The notes under the pieces were generated by a model. It was not told the DNA's origin. It did no database searches and saw only the letters and a list, made by a program, of their open reading frames with translations. A DNA stretch of 64,000 nucleotides, taken from NCBI RefSeq assembly GCF_000340475.1, contig NZ_CM001792.1, positions 2,732,921 to 2,796,920 of the forward strand. The letters are read 5' to 3'. Of this stretch, positions 45,113-54,256 are shown in pieces. Source of the DNA: Oceanobacillus kimchii X50 (GTDB taxonomy: Bacteria; Bacillota; Bacilli; Bacillales; Amphibacillaceae). Position 1 is the stretch's first letter, and every line of letters starts with the position of its first letter. Both the position numbers and the translations under genes were made by a program.

Positions 45113-46078
45113 TTAATCGAGTCCAATTTGATTTCTTGCAGCTTCCATTACACTAGCTACATGAAGGGAATGTTCTAGGAGTTGGTCTCTTGCCACATAA
45201 TCCTCGTTTGTAATAATCTCTTGAAAACGTCTAAATTCATACGTTAATCTAGGATCATCTTGTTGAACAGAAATAACTATTTCTTCATCTTTTTTCTTCA
45301 ACGTTACTTTTTGAACTCCATTAGCCCCTTGAGAAACATAGAGATATCCTTCTTCGCCTTGAATCATTACAAAATTAACTCCAGTCGTATCTTTTGCTCC
45401 TACACAACTAGCTTGGAAAGTCGGATAAGATAACACCGCTATTCCAGAAGTATCTATTCCATTGCTATGTTGATTCGCTGAATAGTTAACTTTTTCTGGC
45501 TTTCCAAATAAGTTAAGCACGAAATGAAGATTATAAATGTTTATATCTGCCAATGCACCTCCAGCAAATTTAGGATCAAATATATTCGTAACCTCTCCAT
45601 TTTTTAGTTGATCATAACGACTAGAATACTGGCTATAATTGCATTGCACTAGCTTAATCGGCCCAAGACTGTCTAAATGTTCTTTAATTAGTTGATAATT
45701 GGGTAAATGTAAAGTTGGAATAGCTTCAAATAAAAATACTTCTTTTTCCTTTGCAAGTGAGAATAATGCTTTAGCTTCTTCATGAGATGAAGTAAAAGGT
45801 TTTTCACAAATGACATTTTTTCCATATTCCATCGAAAGACGAGCTTGTTCAGCATGTAAACTATTAGGCGAGGCAATATAAATGGTATCAATTTCAGAAT
45901 CACTTAACATTTCCTCTAAATTCGTATATATTTTTGCAATATCATAACGATCTGCCAGGCGCTGTGCTTTATCTTTAGTCCGTGAAAAAGCAGCAACACA
46001 TTGCACATCTTGTAACGATTCAATTGCTTGTAACATTTCCTCTACTATTTTCCCAGAACCAATAGTTGCTATATTCAA
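45113..46078 (-). CDS. Gfo/Idh/MocA-family oxidoreductase
   Basis: A 321-residue NAD(P)-dependent dehydrogenase. The best start is TTG at 46078 after AAAGGAAG; the open extension to 46132 lacks a site. The Rossmann motif ATIGSGKIVEEM, the catalytic Lys in VICEKPFTSS, and the alpha/beta C-domain are present. Substrate is unknown (sugars or related polyols in this family). It is a single gene between yppG-like and the sugar-acid operon. Confidence 0.9.
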   Translation of the reverse strand: MNIATIGSGKIVEEMLQAIESLQDVQCVAAFSRTKDKAQRLADRYDIAKIYTNLEEMLSDSEIDTIYIASPNSLHAEQARLSMEYGKNVICEKPFTSSHEEAKALFSLAKEKEVFLFEAIPTLHLPNYQLIKEHLDSLGPIKLVQCNYSQYSSRYDQLKNGEVTNIFDPKFAGGALADINIYNLHFVLNLFGKPEKVNYSANQHSNGIDTSGIAVLSYPTFQASCVGAKDTTGVNFVMIQGEEGYLYVSQGANGVQKVTLKKKDEEIVISVQQDDPRLTYEFRRFQEIITNEDYVARDQLLEHSLHVASVMEAARNQIGLD

Positions 46079-46230
46079 TTTACATCTTCCTTTCTTCCAT
46101 AGTAATTCTGTTTCACCTACATTGTAATCCAAATCAATAGATAGATATAGTCTTTTTCATCTAAAAACAAAAAAGACAGGATACTCCAATCCCTATCAAA
46201 GCCATATTTCCTACCTTATCTATATAATAA

Positions 46231-46276
46231 AATCTTCCCGTCTTTTCTTTATCGTCTCGCAAAACGGGAAGATTAA
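46231..46276 (-). terminator. Terminator of the sugar-acid operon
   Basis: The stem AATCTTCCCGT / ACGGGAAGATT is followed on the minus strand by TTTTATT, directly after the last gene. Confidence 0.8.
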
Positions 46277-46282
46277 CTGAGA

Positions 46283-46906
46283 TTATCTATCTTCCATTAT
46301 GTTTCTTATTGTATTTGCAGCTAACTCCGGATTCTCTTGTCCAGTAATGGCACTGCCAATTATAACAATATCTGGTTTGTGTTGTTTAATATCTGGTAAT
46401 GTTTTCGAATTGATTCCTCCAGCCACTGCTACTTGTACAGGAATTCCCTCGATTAAAGAAAATAAATCGGTATGAAAGACCCCTTCTGATTGTTTATCTT
46501 TACCCACATGTAAACCTACTAAATCAGCCCCAGTCGATGATAACTCTTTTACTCGATCTGCAGATTGGATTTCTAACAAGTCTATCATCATTTGTCCATT
46601 CATTTCTTTTGCAACTTGTAAAGTCTCTTTAATGGTAGAATTAGCTGCGAATCCCATTACAGTTACAATATCTGCCCCTGCTGTAAATGCTTGCTTTGCT
46701 TCATATTTTCCAGCATCACATATTTTCATATCTGCTAGAATCTTTTTTCCAGGATATAATTCTTTTATTTCTTTTATAATCGAGACGCCATATTCTTTAA
46801 TTACGCCAGTTCCAATCTCGATAATATCAATATGTTGTTTCACACTTTCTAGTATGCGAATACTTTCCCCACGTGTTAGTCGATCTAATGCTAATTGTAA
46901 TTTCAT
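46283..46906 (-). CDS. hxlA: 3-hexulose-6-phosphate synthase
   Basis: A 207-residue orotidine-decarboxylase-superfamily barrel. The metal/catalytic motif ADMKICDAGKYEA and the phosphate loop GGINSK are typical of HPS. It condenses formaldehyde with ribulose 5-phosphate, or runs in reverse to release ribulose 5-phosphate. A related keto-gulonate-6-phosphate decarboxylase role is possible. It is the last gene of the LacI-controlled operon, while its partner isomerase is the second. Confidence 0.85.
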   Translation of the reverse strand: MKLQLALDRLTRGESIRILESVKQHIDIIEIGTGVIKEYGVSIIKEIKELYPGKKILADMKICDAGKYEAKQAFTAGADIVTVMGFAANSTIKETLQVAKEMNGQMMIDLLEIQSADRVKELSSTGADLVGLHVGKDKQSEGVFHTDLFSLIEGIPVQVAVAGGINSKTLPDIKQHKPDIVIIGSAITGQENPELAANTIRNIMEDR

Positions 46907-46921
46907 AAATTCTCACCTCGA

Positions 46922-47872
46922 TTACCGTTCTATTCTCTCTACTTCTCCTAGTCGTTCTTGAACATCTTCATAATATGGAAGCCCTTCGTTATCACCTGTA
47001 ATACCAACAACCATCGATCCTATTGTATTTGCAAAATTAAGTGTTCGCTTTAAAGACCATTCATGAAGATAACCATAGAGAACTCCAGCATTAAATCCAT
47101 CTCCTGCACCGACCGTATCTACGACTTTGCTAGCTTTAACTGGAGCTGCTTTAATCGTTTCACCAAGAGAATAACCTACTGATCCGTTTTCTCCTTGCTT
47201 AATCGTTACATAAGAGATCCCCATTTTTTTACACGCTTCAATAATTGCTACCGGGTCCCGTTTTCCAATAATAATGTCCATTTCCTCGTCACCAGCTAAC
47301 AAAATATCAACATCCGGTAAAATTTCTAACAATACCTTCCGAGCTTGTTCCTTCGACCACATTTTTAAGCGAATATTTGGGTCAAAAGATATTTTCACCC
47401 CATGTTTCTTTGCCAAATGTATAGCCTGCTTCCATACTTTTAATGCTGCGTCACCAATAGCAGGGAATATTCCTGTTAAGTGGAGAATTTTTGCATTTTT
47501 AAAGTATGATTCATTTAAATCATCTGGTGTCATCGACAACGTAGGTGATTTATCACGATAGTAAAATGTTTTTACACTGCCATCTTCCATAATTTCTTTA
47601 AAGTTAATCGATGTTGGATAGTGGTCGATAAAATCTATTTCCGATGTATCAATGCCTTCTCCTCTTACAAAATTACGAATGGATTTCCCAAATTCGTCAT
47701 TACCAAGTCTGGTTATATATCCAGTATTTAGCCCTAACCGTGAGCATCCGATAGCTAAATTCAACTCCGCCCCACCAATTGTTTTATGAAATCCATTTAC
47801 AAATTTCATAGGTCCAGTAGATTCTGGGTTGAAAACTACCATCGCTTCTCCTAACGTTATAATATCTTTCAT
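46922..47872 (-). CDS. kdgK: 2-dehydro-3-deoxygluconokinase (PfkB family)
   Basis: A 316-residue ribokinase-like kinase from the ATG at 47872 after GGGAGGGG. GEAMVVFNP at the N-terminus and the anion-hole motif DTVGAGDGFNAG near the C-terminus are intact. With Eda in the same operon it fits phosphorylation of KDG to KDPG. A generic PfkB sugar specificity cannot be excluded from sequence alone. Confidence 0.88.
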   Translation of the reverse strand: MKDIITLGEAMVVFNPESTGPMKFVNGFHKTIGGAELNLAIGCSRLGLNTGYITRLGNDEFGKSIRNFVRGEGIDTSEIDFIDHYPTSINFKEIMEDGSVKTFYYRDKSPTLSMTPDDLNESYFKNAKILHLTGIFPAIGDAALKVWKQAIHLAKKHGVKISFDPNIRLKMWSKEQARKVLLEILPDVDILLAGDEEMDIIIGKRDPVAIIEACKKMGISYVTIKQGENGSVGYSLGETIKAAPVKASKVVDTVGAGDGFNAGVLYGYLHEWSLKRTLNFANTIGSMVVGITGDNEGLPYYEDVQERLGEVERIER

Positions 47873-47887
47873 ATATACCCCTCCCAA

Positions 47888-48568
47888 TCACCTTATATTT
47901 TCCATAACATAGATTTGACCGTTATCTGCAATAATTGCTTTATCTACCAAATGGGTGAAAATTCCAGTTTCAATTACTCCTACGATTTGTTTCAATGATG
48001 CATGTAAGGTCACTGCGTCGTCTATCTTTTTAAATTCACAATCAATAATATAGTTCTGATTATCCGAAACAAAAATTTCTCCATTCAATAAACGCAATTT
48101 GGTATGGCAACCAAGTTGTTGTAGCCTTTGTTCCGTAGCCTGCCATCCAAATGGCACAACTTCAACTGGCACTGGGAACGTTCCTAGCTTTCTTACTTTC
48201 TTTTCACCACTAGCAATTACGATAAAGGTGTCAGCAACCAAATCTATCATTTTTTCTCTAACTAATGATCCGCCTCCACCTTTAACCAAATGAAGCTGTT
48301 CATCGATCTCATCTGTTCCATCAATCGAAATATCTACGTTTTGATACGAGGCAAAAGTTGTTAAAGGGATCTTAAGCTTTCTAGCTAATCGTTCTGATTT
48401 TTTCGATGCAGGAATACCTACTATTTGCAATCCTTCTACTTTGATTCTATCTGCCAAACAATAGAGGAATTCATTTACAGTCGATCCAGATCCAATTCCA
48501 ATAACCATGCCTTCTTTGATGTACCTTACCGCTTCTCGTGCTGCAATAAGTTTATCATTGTATTCCAC
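47888..48568 (-). CDS. rpiA: Ribose-5-phosphate isomerase A
   Basis: A 226-residue RpiA from a GTG start after AAAGAGG. The conserved GSGSTVNEF, DGTDEID and KGGGGSLVREKM motifs mark the active site. It interconverts ribose 5-phosphate and ribulose 5-phosphate, the HPS substrate. Its placement inside a sugar-acid operon, rather than alone, ties it to the HPS/PHI pair. Confidence 0.94.
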   Translation of the reverse strand: MEYNDKLIAAREAVRYIKEGMVIGIGSGSTVNEFLYCLADRIKVEGLQIVGIPASKKSERLARKLKIPLTTFASYQNVDISIDGTDEIDEQLHLVKGGGGSLVREKMIDLVADTFIVIASGEKKVRKLGTFPVPVEVVPFGWQATEQRLQQLGCHTKLRLLNGEIFVSDNQNYIIDCEFKKIDDAVTLHASLKQIVGVIETGIFTHLVDKAIIADNGQIYVMENIR

Positions 48569-48587
48569 TATATTCGCCTCTTTCTAG

Positions 48588-49874
48588 TTAGAATAAGCTA
48601 GGATTAATCATTTTCGGAATATAGAAAGCAATATCCGGGAAAAATGCGATGAATAACAAGACTACTAAAACAATTGCAATATAAGGGATTACTGCCACAA
48701 AAGAACGTTCTGTCGACATATTTCCAATTTTCGCAGCCAATAATAGACATAACCCGTATGGTGGCGTAATTAATCCAATTGCTAACGTAATCACTACAAT
48801 TAATCCTAAATGTACTGGATCGATCCCCAATTCTAGTGCAGTAGGTAAAATAACAGGAACAAATAAAATCATTGCCGGAATTGCATCCATAAAAGTTCCT
48901 ATAAATAAGAAGAAAACAATAATAATTAAAATAAATAACCATTCTGCGCCAATATTATTCGCAAAGAACTCTTGAGCCATTGCTCCTAATTGGTAATAAC
49001 TCATTAATTCACCTAATGCACTCGCTGCAGCTAGAGCGAATAACGATAAAGAACTAAGTGCCAAGGTGTCGAATAATATCTTTGGAAAATCTTTGAACTT
49101 CAACGTTTTATAGTAAAACATACAAATAACAATCGTATAAAGTGATGCTACGGCAGCTGCTTCTGTGGCTGTAAAGAATCCGGTGATAATTCCACCGATA
49201 ATGATTACTGGTGTAAGTAATGCTGGTATCGCTTCCAATAATAATTTAAAAAATACTTTCATCTCCACTTTTGCATCTTTCGGGTAATTTCTCTTTAGTG
49301 CGATGAAATAAATAAGAACCATCATTCCAACACCAATTAGAATACCAGGAATAATCCCCCCTAAAAATAATGCCCCGATGGAAGCATTCGTAAGACCAGC
49401 AAAAATAATCATTGGAATACTAGGGGGTATGACAACGCCAACTGTAGAGGAAGCTGCAGTAACCCCTACTGCGGTTTCTTTATCATAGCCTTTTCGTAAC
49501 ATGCTCGGTATTAGAACTTTTCCTACACCAGCAGTATCTGCTTGTGCTGCTCCAGAAACACCGGCAAACATCATCGAAACTAATACATTCGCATGAGCAA
49601 GCCCTCCACGTATTGGACCAACAATAGCTAACGCTAACTCAATCAACTTCTCTGAGATTTTCCCTGAGTTCATTAAGTTTGCTGCTAGAATGAACAAAGG
49701 CACAGCCAGTAGGACAAAGGAATCGAGGCCATTCACCATTTTCATTGCAACTGTAGCTTCAGGTGTATAAGGAATACCACTAATCCCAAGTAAAGCTACT
49801 ATTCCAATAACAAAAGCAATCGGTACACCGATAATCATTAATACTAAGAAAATTGCTAATAACATAATTCCCAT
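48588..49874 (-). CDS. TRAP transporter large permease (DctM)
   Basis: A 428-residue, about 12-helix DctM-family subunit. Typical stretches are GVSGAAQADTAGVG and STVGVVIPPSIPMI. Its ATG overlaps the DctQ stop (TAATG), so translation is coupled. It forms the Na+-coupled channel of a tripartite ATP-independent periplasmic-type importer. Operon neighbours point to a sugar acid such as KDG or a hexuronate as substrate. Confidence 0.94.
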   Translation of the reverse strand: MGIMLLAIFLVLMIIGVPIAFVIGIVALLGISGIPYTPEATVAMKMVNGLDSFVLLAVPLFILAANLMNSGKISEKLIELALAIVGPIRGGLAHANVLVSMMFAGVSGAAQADTAGVGKVLIPSMLRKGYDKETAVGVTAASSTVGVVIPPSIPMIIFAGLTNASIGALFLGGIIPGILIGVGMMVLIYFIALKRNYPKDAKVEMKVFFKLLLEAIPALLTPVIIIGGIITGFFTATEAAAVASLYTIVICMFYYKTLKFKDFPKILFDTLALSSLSLFALAAASALGELMSYYQLGAMAQEFFANNIGAEWLFILIIIVFFLFIGTFMDAIPAMILFVPVILPTALELGIDPVHLGLIVVITLAIGLITPPYGLCLLLAAKIGNMSTERSFVAVIPYIAIVLVVLLFIAFFPDIAFYIPKMINPSLF

Positions 49875-50359
49875 TATTCATGTACCTCCTTTGCTTTGAT
49901 TATGCGAATGTGCTCTACGAAATGAGAGGTAGTATATATAAGCATGGTAGCTGCCATCACTGGAATTACTAACCATACATACCCCATTTTCATTTGTGGT
50001 ATCGACGACCAAGTATAATTCCAAAACTCGCTTACCACCTGTACTCCTAATAAAAAAATACATATATTAAAAATGAAAAGGATTGCATCATTAAAAATAC
50101 TAAGGTAAGCCCTTTTTTTGCCTTTAAGCTTTTGAACTAGAAAGTCAAAATTAAAGTGCTCTCTCCGATTTACCATAACTGCCGCTCCCATAAACACGGC
50201 CCAAATAAATGAATAATTAGCCGCCTCTTCTGTCCAGACCACAGAAATTCCTAAATGTCGAGTAACGATTTGTAATACAATAATTCCAAAAAACACACAG
50301 AGAAAAATAACACCAATGGTAATTTGTATTTTCTCTATAGCATTTGTCATCTTTTTCAT
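49874..50359 (-). CDS. TRAP transporter small permease (DctQ)
   Basis: A 161-residue protein with four hydrophobic helices and the family motif WTEEAANYSFIWAVFMGAA. It pairs with the DctM subunit encoded immediately downstream. The start ATG follows AAAGGAGAGG. Confidence 0.92.
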   Translation of the reverse strand: MKKMTNAIEKIQITIGVIFLCVFFGIIVLQIVTRHLGISVVWTEEAANYSFIWAVFMGAAVMVNRREHFNFDFLVQKLKGKKRAYLSIFNDAILFIFNICIFLLGVQVVSEFWNYTWSSIPQMKMGYVWLVIPVMAATMLIYTTSHFVEHIRIIKAKEVHE

Positions 50360-50378
50360 GGTGAATCCTCTCCTTTCG

Positions 50379-51407
50379 TTAGTCTTCTAAACTTCTAATC
50401 TGCTGAAGCAGTCCTTCCACTTCAATCTCTTTAGCAAAATCATTTAAAATCGGTGTTGCAATATCAATGAAAGGCTGACGATCAATTTCATTAACTTCCG
50501 CACCATCCTCAATTGCTTTTTCCTTATATTCTTCATCTTGTTCCATAGTTGCCTCTCGTTCGGCTACCACAGATGCTTCTGCCGCTTGCAAGATGATTTC
50601 TTGTTGTTCCTTCGTATAATTATCGAACTTTTCCCCATTTGTTAATAAAAAGCGAGTCGTGTAGTCATGTGCTGTTTCTGTAATGTATTTACCATTACTT
50701 GTTGTGTGATGTGCTTGTTGCACGAAAAACGGATATGCATTCTCTGAGGAATCTACGACATCCTGTTGTAATCCTTGATATAACTCACCCCAAGATATTC
50801 CTGATGGGATTGCTCCAGTAGCCTTCCAAAAATCAGAAATTACTCCTGAGGTTTGTGTACGCAAGGATACCCCTCGTAAGTCTTCCACTGATTCAATTGG
50901 TTTCTTGCCATAGTAATGTCTTACACCTGCTGACCAATAACCTAGCAGTTTAAATGAATTGTCTGATTTCTCATTAATGATTTGTGCCATTTCTTGTCCA
51001 ACTTCTCCATCAACTGCTGCTAACCAATGTTCATAACTATTAAACAAATATGGTGCTGAAAACAAATCTACTTCTCTAATTCCTGTTTGTGTCATGAACC
51101 CGGGAGAAGCTAATATAACATCCGCTGCCCCTAATTGAAGTTTCTCTACTAACTCCGATTCTTCTGTTCCAATCGTACCTGCATGAACTTCTACTTCCAT
51201 TTTTCCACCTGATTCTTCTTCCACTACTTCTTTAAACTTGAGCAAACCAGTCTGATATGGATTATCTGGTGAAGTCTGGTTATGAGCAGCAATAATTTTA
51301 ATTTTGCCATCTTCTCCTGCATCAACTTCATTCGTATTGCAAGCAGAAAGTACTAAAGCTATTAAATTTATAAACAAAATTATGAAAGCGATTTTATTTT
51401 TTCTCAT
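50379..51407 (-). CDS. TRAP solute-binding lipoprotein (DctP)
   Basis: A 342-residue precursor with lipobox LSAC at about residues 19-22, so the binding protein is membrane-anchored as expected in a Gram-positive cell. The DctP domain has LRGVSLRTQ (the Arg that contacts the carboxylate) and the ISWGELYQGLQQDVVDSSEN signature. It captures an organic or sugar acid. It is between eda and dctQ in the operon. Confidence 0.93.
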   Translation of the reverse strand: MRKNKIAFIILFINLIALVLSACNTNEVDAGEDGKIKIIAAHNQTSPDNPYQTGLLKFKEVVEEESGGKMEVEVHAGTIGTEESELVEKLQLGAADVILASPGFMTQTGIREVDLFSAPYLFNSYEHWLAAVDGEVGQEMAQIINEKSDNSFKLLGYWSAGVRHYYGKKPIESVEDLRGVSLRTQTSGVISDFWKATGAIPSGISWGELYQGLQQDVVDSSENAYPFFVQQAHHTTSNGKYITETAHDYTTRFLLTNGEKFDNYTKEQQEIILQAAEASVVAEREATMEQDEEYKEKAIEDGAEVNEIDRQPFIDIATPILNDFAKEIEVEGLLQQIRSLED

Positions 51408-51445
51408 AAAACGTTCCTCCCTCTTGATGTATTAGCAATTGTTTT

Positions 51446-52078
51446 CTAGACTTGATTAGCGCTTTGAATATATTGTTTCGCACGTTCAGTTAATTCAGCG
51501 TAATCTTCTTTTGTTTGAAGTAACGGAGCATTTACTAAGCTGCTTCCTGTTCCTACAGCTACACTTCCTGCTTTCAAATAATCACCGATATTATCCAAAG
51601 TGATTCCACCGGTGACCATCGCTTTCACGTGTGGTAATGGCCCACGAATATTCTTCACATAGTTAGGACCAACTGCATCGATAGGGAAAATTTTCACCAT
51701 TCTAGCACCATGTTCATATGCAGTTAATACTTCTGTCGGTGTAAACACACCAGGGATATGTTCTACACCATACCGTTGACAAATTTCTAGCGTTTTTATA
51801 TTTAATGTTGGGGATACAATAAAAGTTGCTCCAGCTAAAATTAATGCCCTTGCCGTCTCTGGATCAAGCACTGTGCCTGCTCCAATTTGAATTTCTTCAT
51901 TTACATTCTGTACTGCTGTTTTAATTACATTTTCAACATTCGGTGTTTCAGCTGTTATTTCCACATGATGAATTCCACCTTTTGCTAACGCTTCCAAAAT
52001 GGATACAATATTATCCGAATTTGCTTTTCGGATAACTGCTACTACTTTTTCTTCTTGAATACCTTCTATTACTGACAT
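51446..52078 (-). CDS. eda: KDPG/KHG aldolase
   Basis: A 210-residue aldolase from the ATG at 52078 after AAGGTGGG. The catalytic Glu in VEITAETPN and the Schiff-base Lys in MVKIFPIDAVG are present. It splits KDPG to pyruvate and glyceraldehyde 3-phosphate. It acts after KdgK, encoded in the same operon. Confidence 0.93.
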   Translation of the reverse strand: MSVIEGIQEEKVVAVIRKANSDNIVSILEALAKGGIHHVEITAETPNVENVIKTAVQNVNEEIQIGAGTVLDPETARALILAGATFIVSPTLNIKTLEICQRYGVEHIPGVFTPTEVLTAYEHGARMVKIFPIDAVGPNYVKNIRGPLPHVKAMVTGGITLDNIGDYLKAGSVAVGTGSSLVNAPLLQTKEDYAELTERAKQYIQSANQV

Positions 52079-52091
52079 AAATAATCCCACC

Positions 52092-52658
52092 TTATTCTAA
52101 ATTAGTATGTTTTTGGTTTAGACTTTCTACACTTCGATTGGCTGGATACATATCTAATAAATACACTACAATAGCATCTAATAATAGATGAGCAGATTGA
52201 TCAAACTGACTACCAAGTGGTTGAATTGTATCTGGTTCTTGCGACAAACGTTTTTTAGTTGCGGCTGGCACACGGACGATATAATCACTTTGTGAGCCGA
52301 TTGAAGATTCTTTATTTGTTGTTACTAAACCTACTTTCGCATCAATTTCTTTTGCTTTATTTGCATAATTCAATAAGGAAGTTGTCCCTCCAGAACCAGA
52401 AATTAATAACAATAAATCATTTGATTCTAAGCTGGGTGTATTTGTTTCTCCTACAATATAAATCTGATAACCACTATGCATAAGGCGCATACCAAACATT
52501 TTTCCTACTAACCCAGAGCGGCCGGTTCCCGCAATAAATACTCGAGGTGCTTGTTGGATACCTTCCGCTAATTCAATTACTTCTGCTTCAATAACTTGTC
52601 CCAGAACTTCCTGAATTTCTCTAGCGATAGTATTTATTTTTTGTTTCACGATAATCAT
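52092..52658 (-). CDS. hxlB: 6-phospho-3-hexuloisomerase (SIS domain)
   Basis: A 188-residue single SIS domain. The phosphosugar loop FIAGTGRSGLVGKMF and the C-terminal DTIQPLGSQFDQSAHLLLDA are characteristic of PHI. It converts hexulose 6-phosphate to fructose 6-phosphate, the partner of HPS. Here the pair is split across the two ends of the operon. It lies 13 bases after the LacI-type gene. Confidence 0.88.
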   Translation of the reverse strand: MIIVKQKINTIAREIQEVLGQVIEAEVIELAEGIQQAPRVFIAGTGRSGLVGKMFGMRLMHSGYQIYIVGETNTPSLESNDLLLLISGSGGTTSLLNYANKAKEIDAKVGLVTTNKESSIGSQSDYIVRVPAATKKRLSQEPDTIQPLGSQFDQSAHLLLDAIVVYLLDMYPANRSVESLNQKHTNLE

Positions 52659-52671
52659 CTTTCCTTTCTAT

Positions 52672-53673
52672 TCAACAAGATTTTCTCCGATTCACCATTG
52701 GTTCGAAACGGAAGGTTTCCCTTGTACTTATATCTTGTGGATTTTTGATTTGTGTAAATAATAGCTCAGCAGCTTTCTTTCCCATTTCAAAAGCTGGCTG
52801 TGAAATCGTTGTTAATGCTGGCTGATAAAATTCTGCAAATGATACATCATCGACATTTACTAATGCTACATCATCTGGAATTCGGATATTTTGATAATTT
52901 ATAAAGGATAGTACTTCATGTAAAACGCGATCATTTATCGCAAAAATTGCGTCTGGCGGTTCAGATAATTGAAAGAGCTCCGTCAACTTTTTTTGTATTT
53001 CATTAATTTCACCACAAGCAATATATTCATCAGATAATGATTTCCCATGTTTAGCTAGCTCATTTTTAAAACCAATTAATCTTTCCATTCTCGGTGTCAA
53101 ATTCTCTTTTAACGGTGATGTTACTATGGCAGGTCGTTGATAATCTTTTAATAAATCCACTGCTAGAGTTGCAGCTTTATAGTTATCAAGTAATACAGTA
53201 GGAATATCTAATCCATCTACCAATCTGTCCATAAATACTAATGGATATTTTTCCTCTAAAAGTCCTTGATAAAGCGCAACATTATCACCGGTTGGAAAAG
53301 CAATGATTCCATCTACTTGTTTTGCCCGGAGCATATCTATATAGGTTTTCTCTTTATCAGAATTATCGTCTGCATTACATACAATGACATGAAATCCTTT
53401 TTCATGGCAGAAATCTTCTATTGCTCGAATGACCTGAGTTGAAAATACATGAAGAATATTTGCAACAATAACCCCAATGGTAGTCGATGATTTTTGTTTT
53501 AGGCTTCTGGCCACCATATTCGGACTATACTTTAGCTCTTTAATTGCAGACTCAATTTTTTCTTTTGTTTTTTGTCCCATATAATCATAACGACCGTTCA
53601 AATACTGTGATACTGTGCTTTTTGATACACCTGCATGTATCGCAACATCAGAAATTGTAATTCTTTTTGTCAT
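52672..53673 (-). CDS. LacI-family regulator of the sugar-acid operon
   Basis: A 333-residue repressor. The N-terminal helix-turn-helix and hinge (ISDVAIHAGVSKSTVSQYLN) precede a periplasmic-binding-like sensor domain. It is the first gene of the leftward operon, 13 bases ahead of hxlB. Operator-like dyads overlap its promoter, so autoregulation is likely. The inducer is probably KDG or a related sugar acid, by context only. It resembles KdgR-type regulators. Confidence 0.92.
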   Translation of the reverse strand: MTKRITISDVAIHAGVSKSTVSQYLNGRYDYMGQKTKEKIESAIKELKYSPNMVARSLKQKSSTTIGVIVANILHVFSTQVIRAIEDFCHEKGFHVIVCNADDNSDKEKTYIDMLRAKQVDGIIAFPTGDNVALYQGLLEEKYPLVFMDRLVDGLDIPTVLLDNYKAATLAVDLLKDYQRPAIVTSPLKENLTPRMERLIGFKNELAKHGKSLSDEYIACGEINEIQKKLTELFQLSEPPDAIFAINDRVLHEVLSFINYQNIRIPDDVALVNVDDVSFAEFYQPALTTISQPAFEMGKKAAELLFTQIKNPQDISTRETFRFEPMVNRRKSC

Positions 53674-53700
53674 AAGTTAATCCCTTCTATGCTCTATAAC

Positions 53701-53759
53701 TAAAACGGTTTAGTAAATCGATTTAGTAACAGTATAAGATAAATGTAACCGTTTTACAA
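53701..53759 (-). promoter_or_regulatory. Sugar-acid operon promoter with three LacI-type operators
   Basis: On the minus strand, TTGTAA (53754-53759) and TATACT (53731-53736) are 17 bases apart. Three related dyads surround it: TAAAACGGTTAC-like at 53745-53756 in the spacer, the perfect TAAATCGATTTA at 53714-53725, and TAAACCGTTTTA at 53701-53712. Multiple sites suggest cooperative repression. Confidence 0.72.
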
Positions 53760-53829
53760 TACTAATTTTTGGATTACTCTTTTTAAATAAGATATAGCAA
53801 TTATGCTGTTGACTCGAATACAAAAATAA

Positions 53830-53858
53830 AAAGCCAACTCTTCTAAAAAAGTTGACTT
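53830..53858 (-). terminator. Terminator after the Tyr/Gly-rich protein gene
   Basis: AAGCCAACT / AGTTGACTT arms (one mismatch) precede TTTTATTTTTG on the minus strand. Confidence 0.7.
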
Positions 53859-53872
53859 CCAATTTATTTATA

Positions 53873-54130
53873 CTACAATCCGTATGGTGAGTAGTAACTA
53901 TACGTCGGATATGGAGGATAGTAGTAATATGGTGCTGATAACAATTCACCTGCTAATAATCCTCCTGCCAATCCTCCTAAAAAAGGCGCTCCGCCAAATC
54001 CAAAAAATGGTCCTACATAGCCTCCGTGGAAAATGGGACGTCCATGAAAGCCTCCACCATGAGGTCGTGACTCTATATACGATTCATATGGTTCTATATA
54101 GTTATTTTGATCAAATTGATAATTATTCAA
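53873..54130 (-). CDS. Gly/Tyr/Pro-rich small protein, possible coat or surface protein
   Basis: An 85-residue protein from TTG after TTTGGAGG and AGAGGG. It has an acidic N-terminus, a His/Gly-rich centre (HGGGFHGRP), a short hydrophobic GLAGGLLAGELL, and a Tyr/Pro tail (YYYYPPYPTYSYYSPYGL). Such composition is common in crosslinked spore-coat or envelope proteins of Bacillaceae. A CATAGAATA box (54173-54181, minus strand) fits a SigK/SigE -10. No named family was recognised. Confidence 0.7.
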   Translation of the reverse strand: MNNYQFDQNNYIEPYESYIESRPHGGGFHGRPIFHGGYVGPFFGFGGAPFLGGLAGGLLAGELLSAPYYYYPPYPTYSYYSPYGL

Positions 54131-54256
54131 TTTGTTATCCCTCTTTCCTCCAAAATATATATCTTTCTAATGTATTCTATGCAAGTGTCTATATTTTGGA
54201 TGGGCAGATTATTACGATACAAACCGAATGTCCAAATAACTATAGTTATAATTCTT

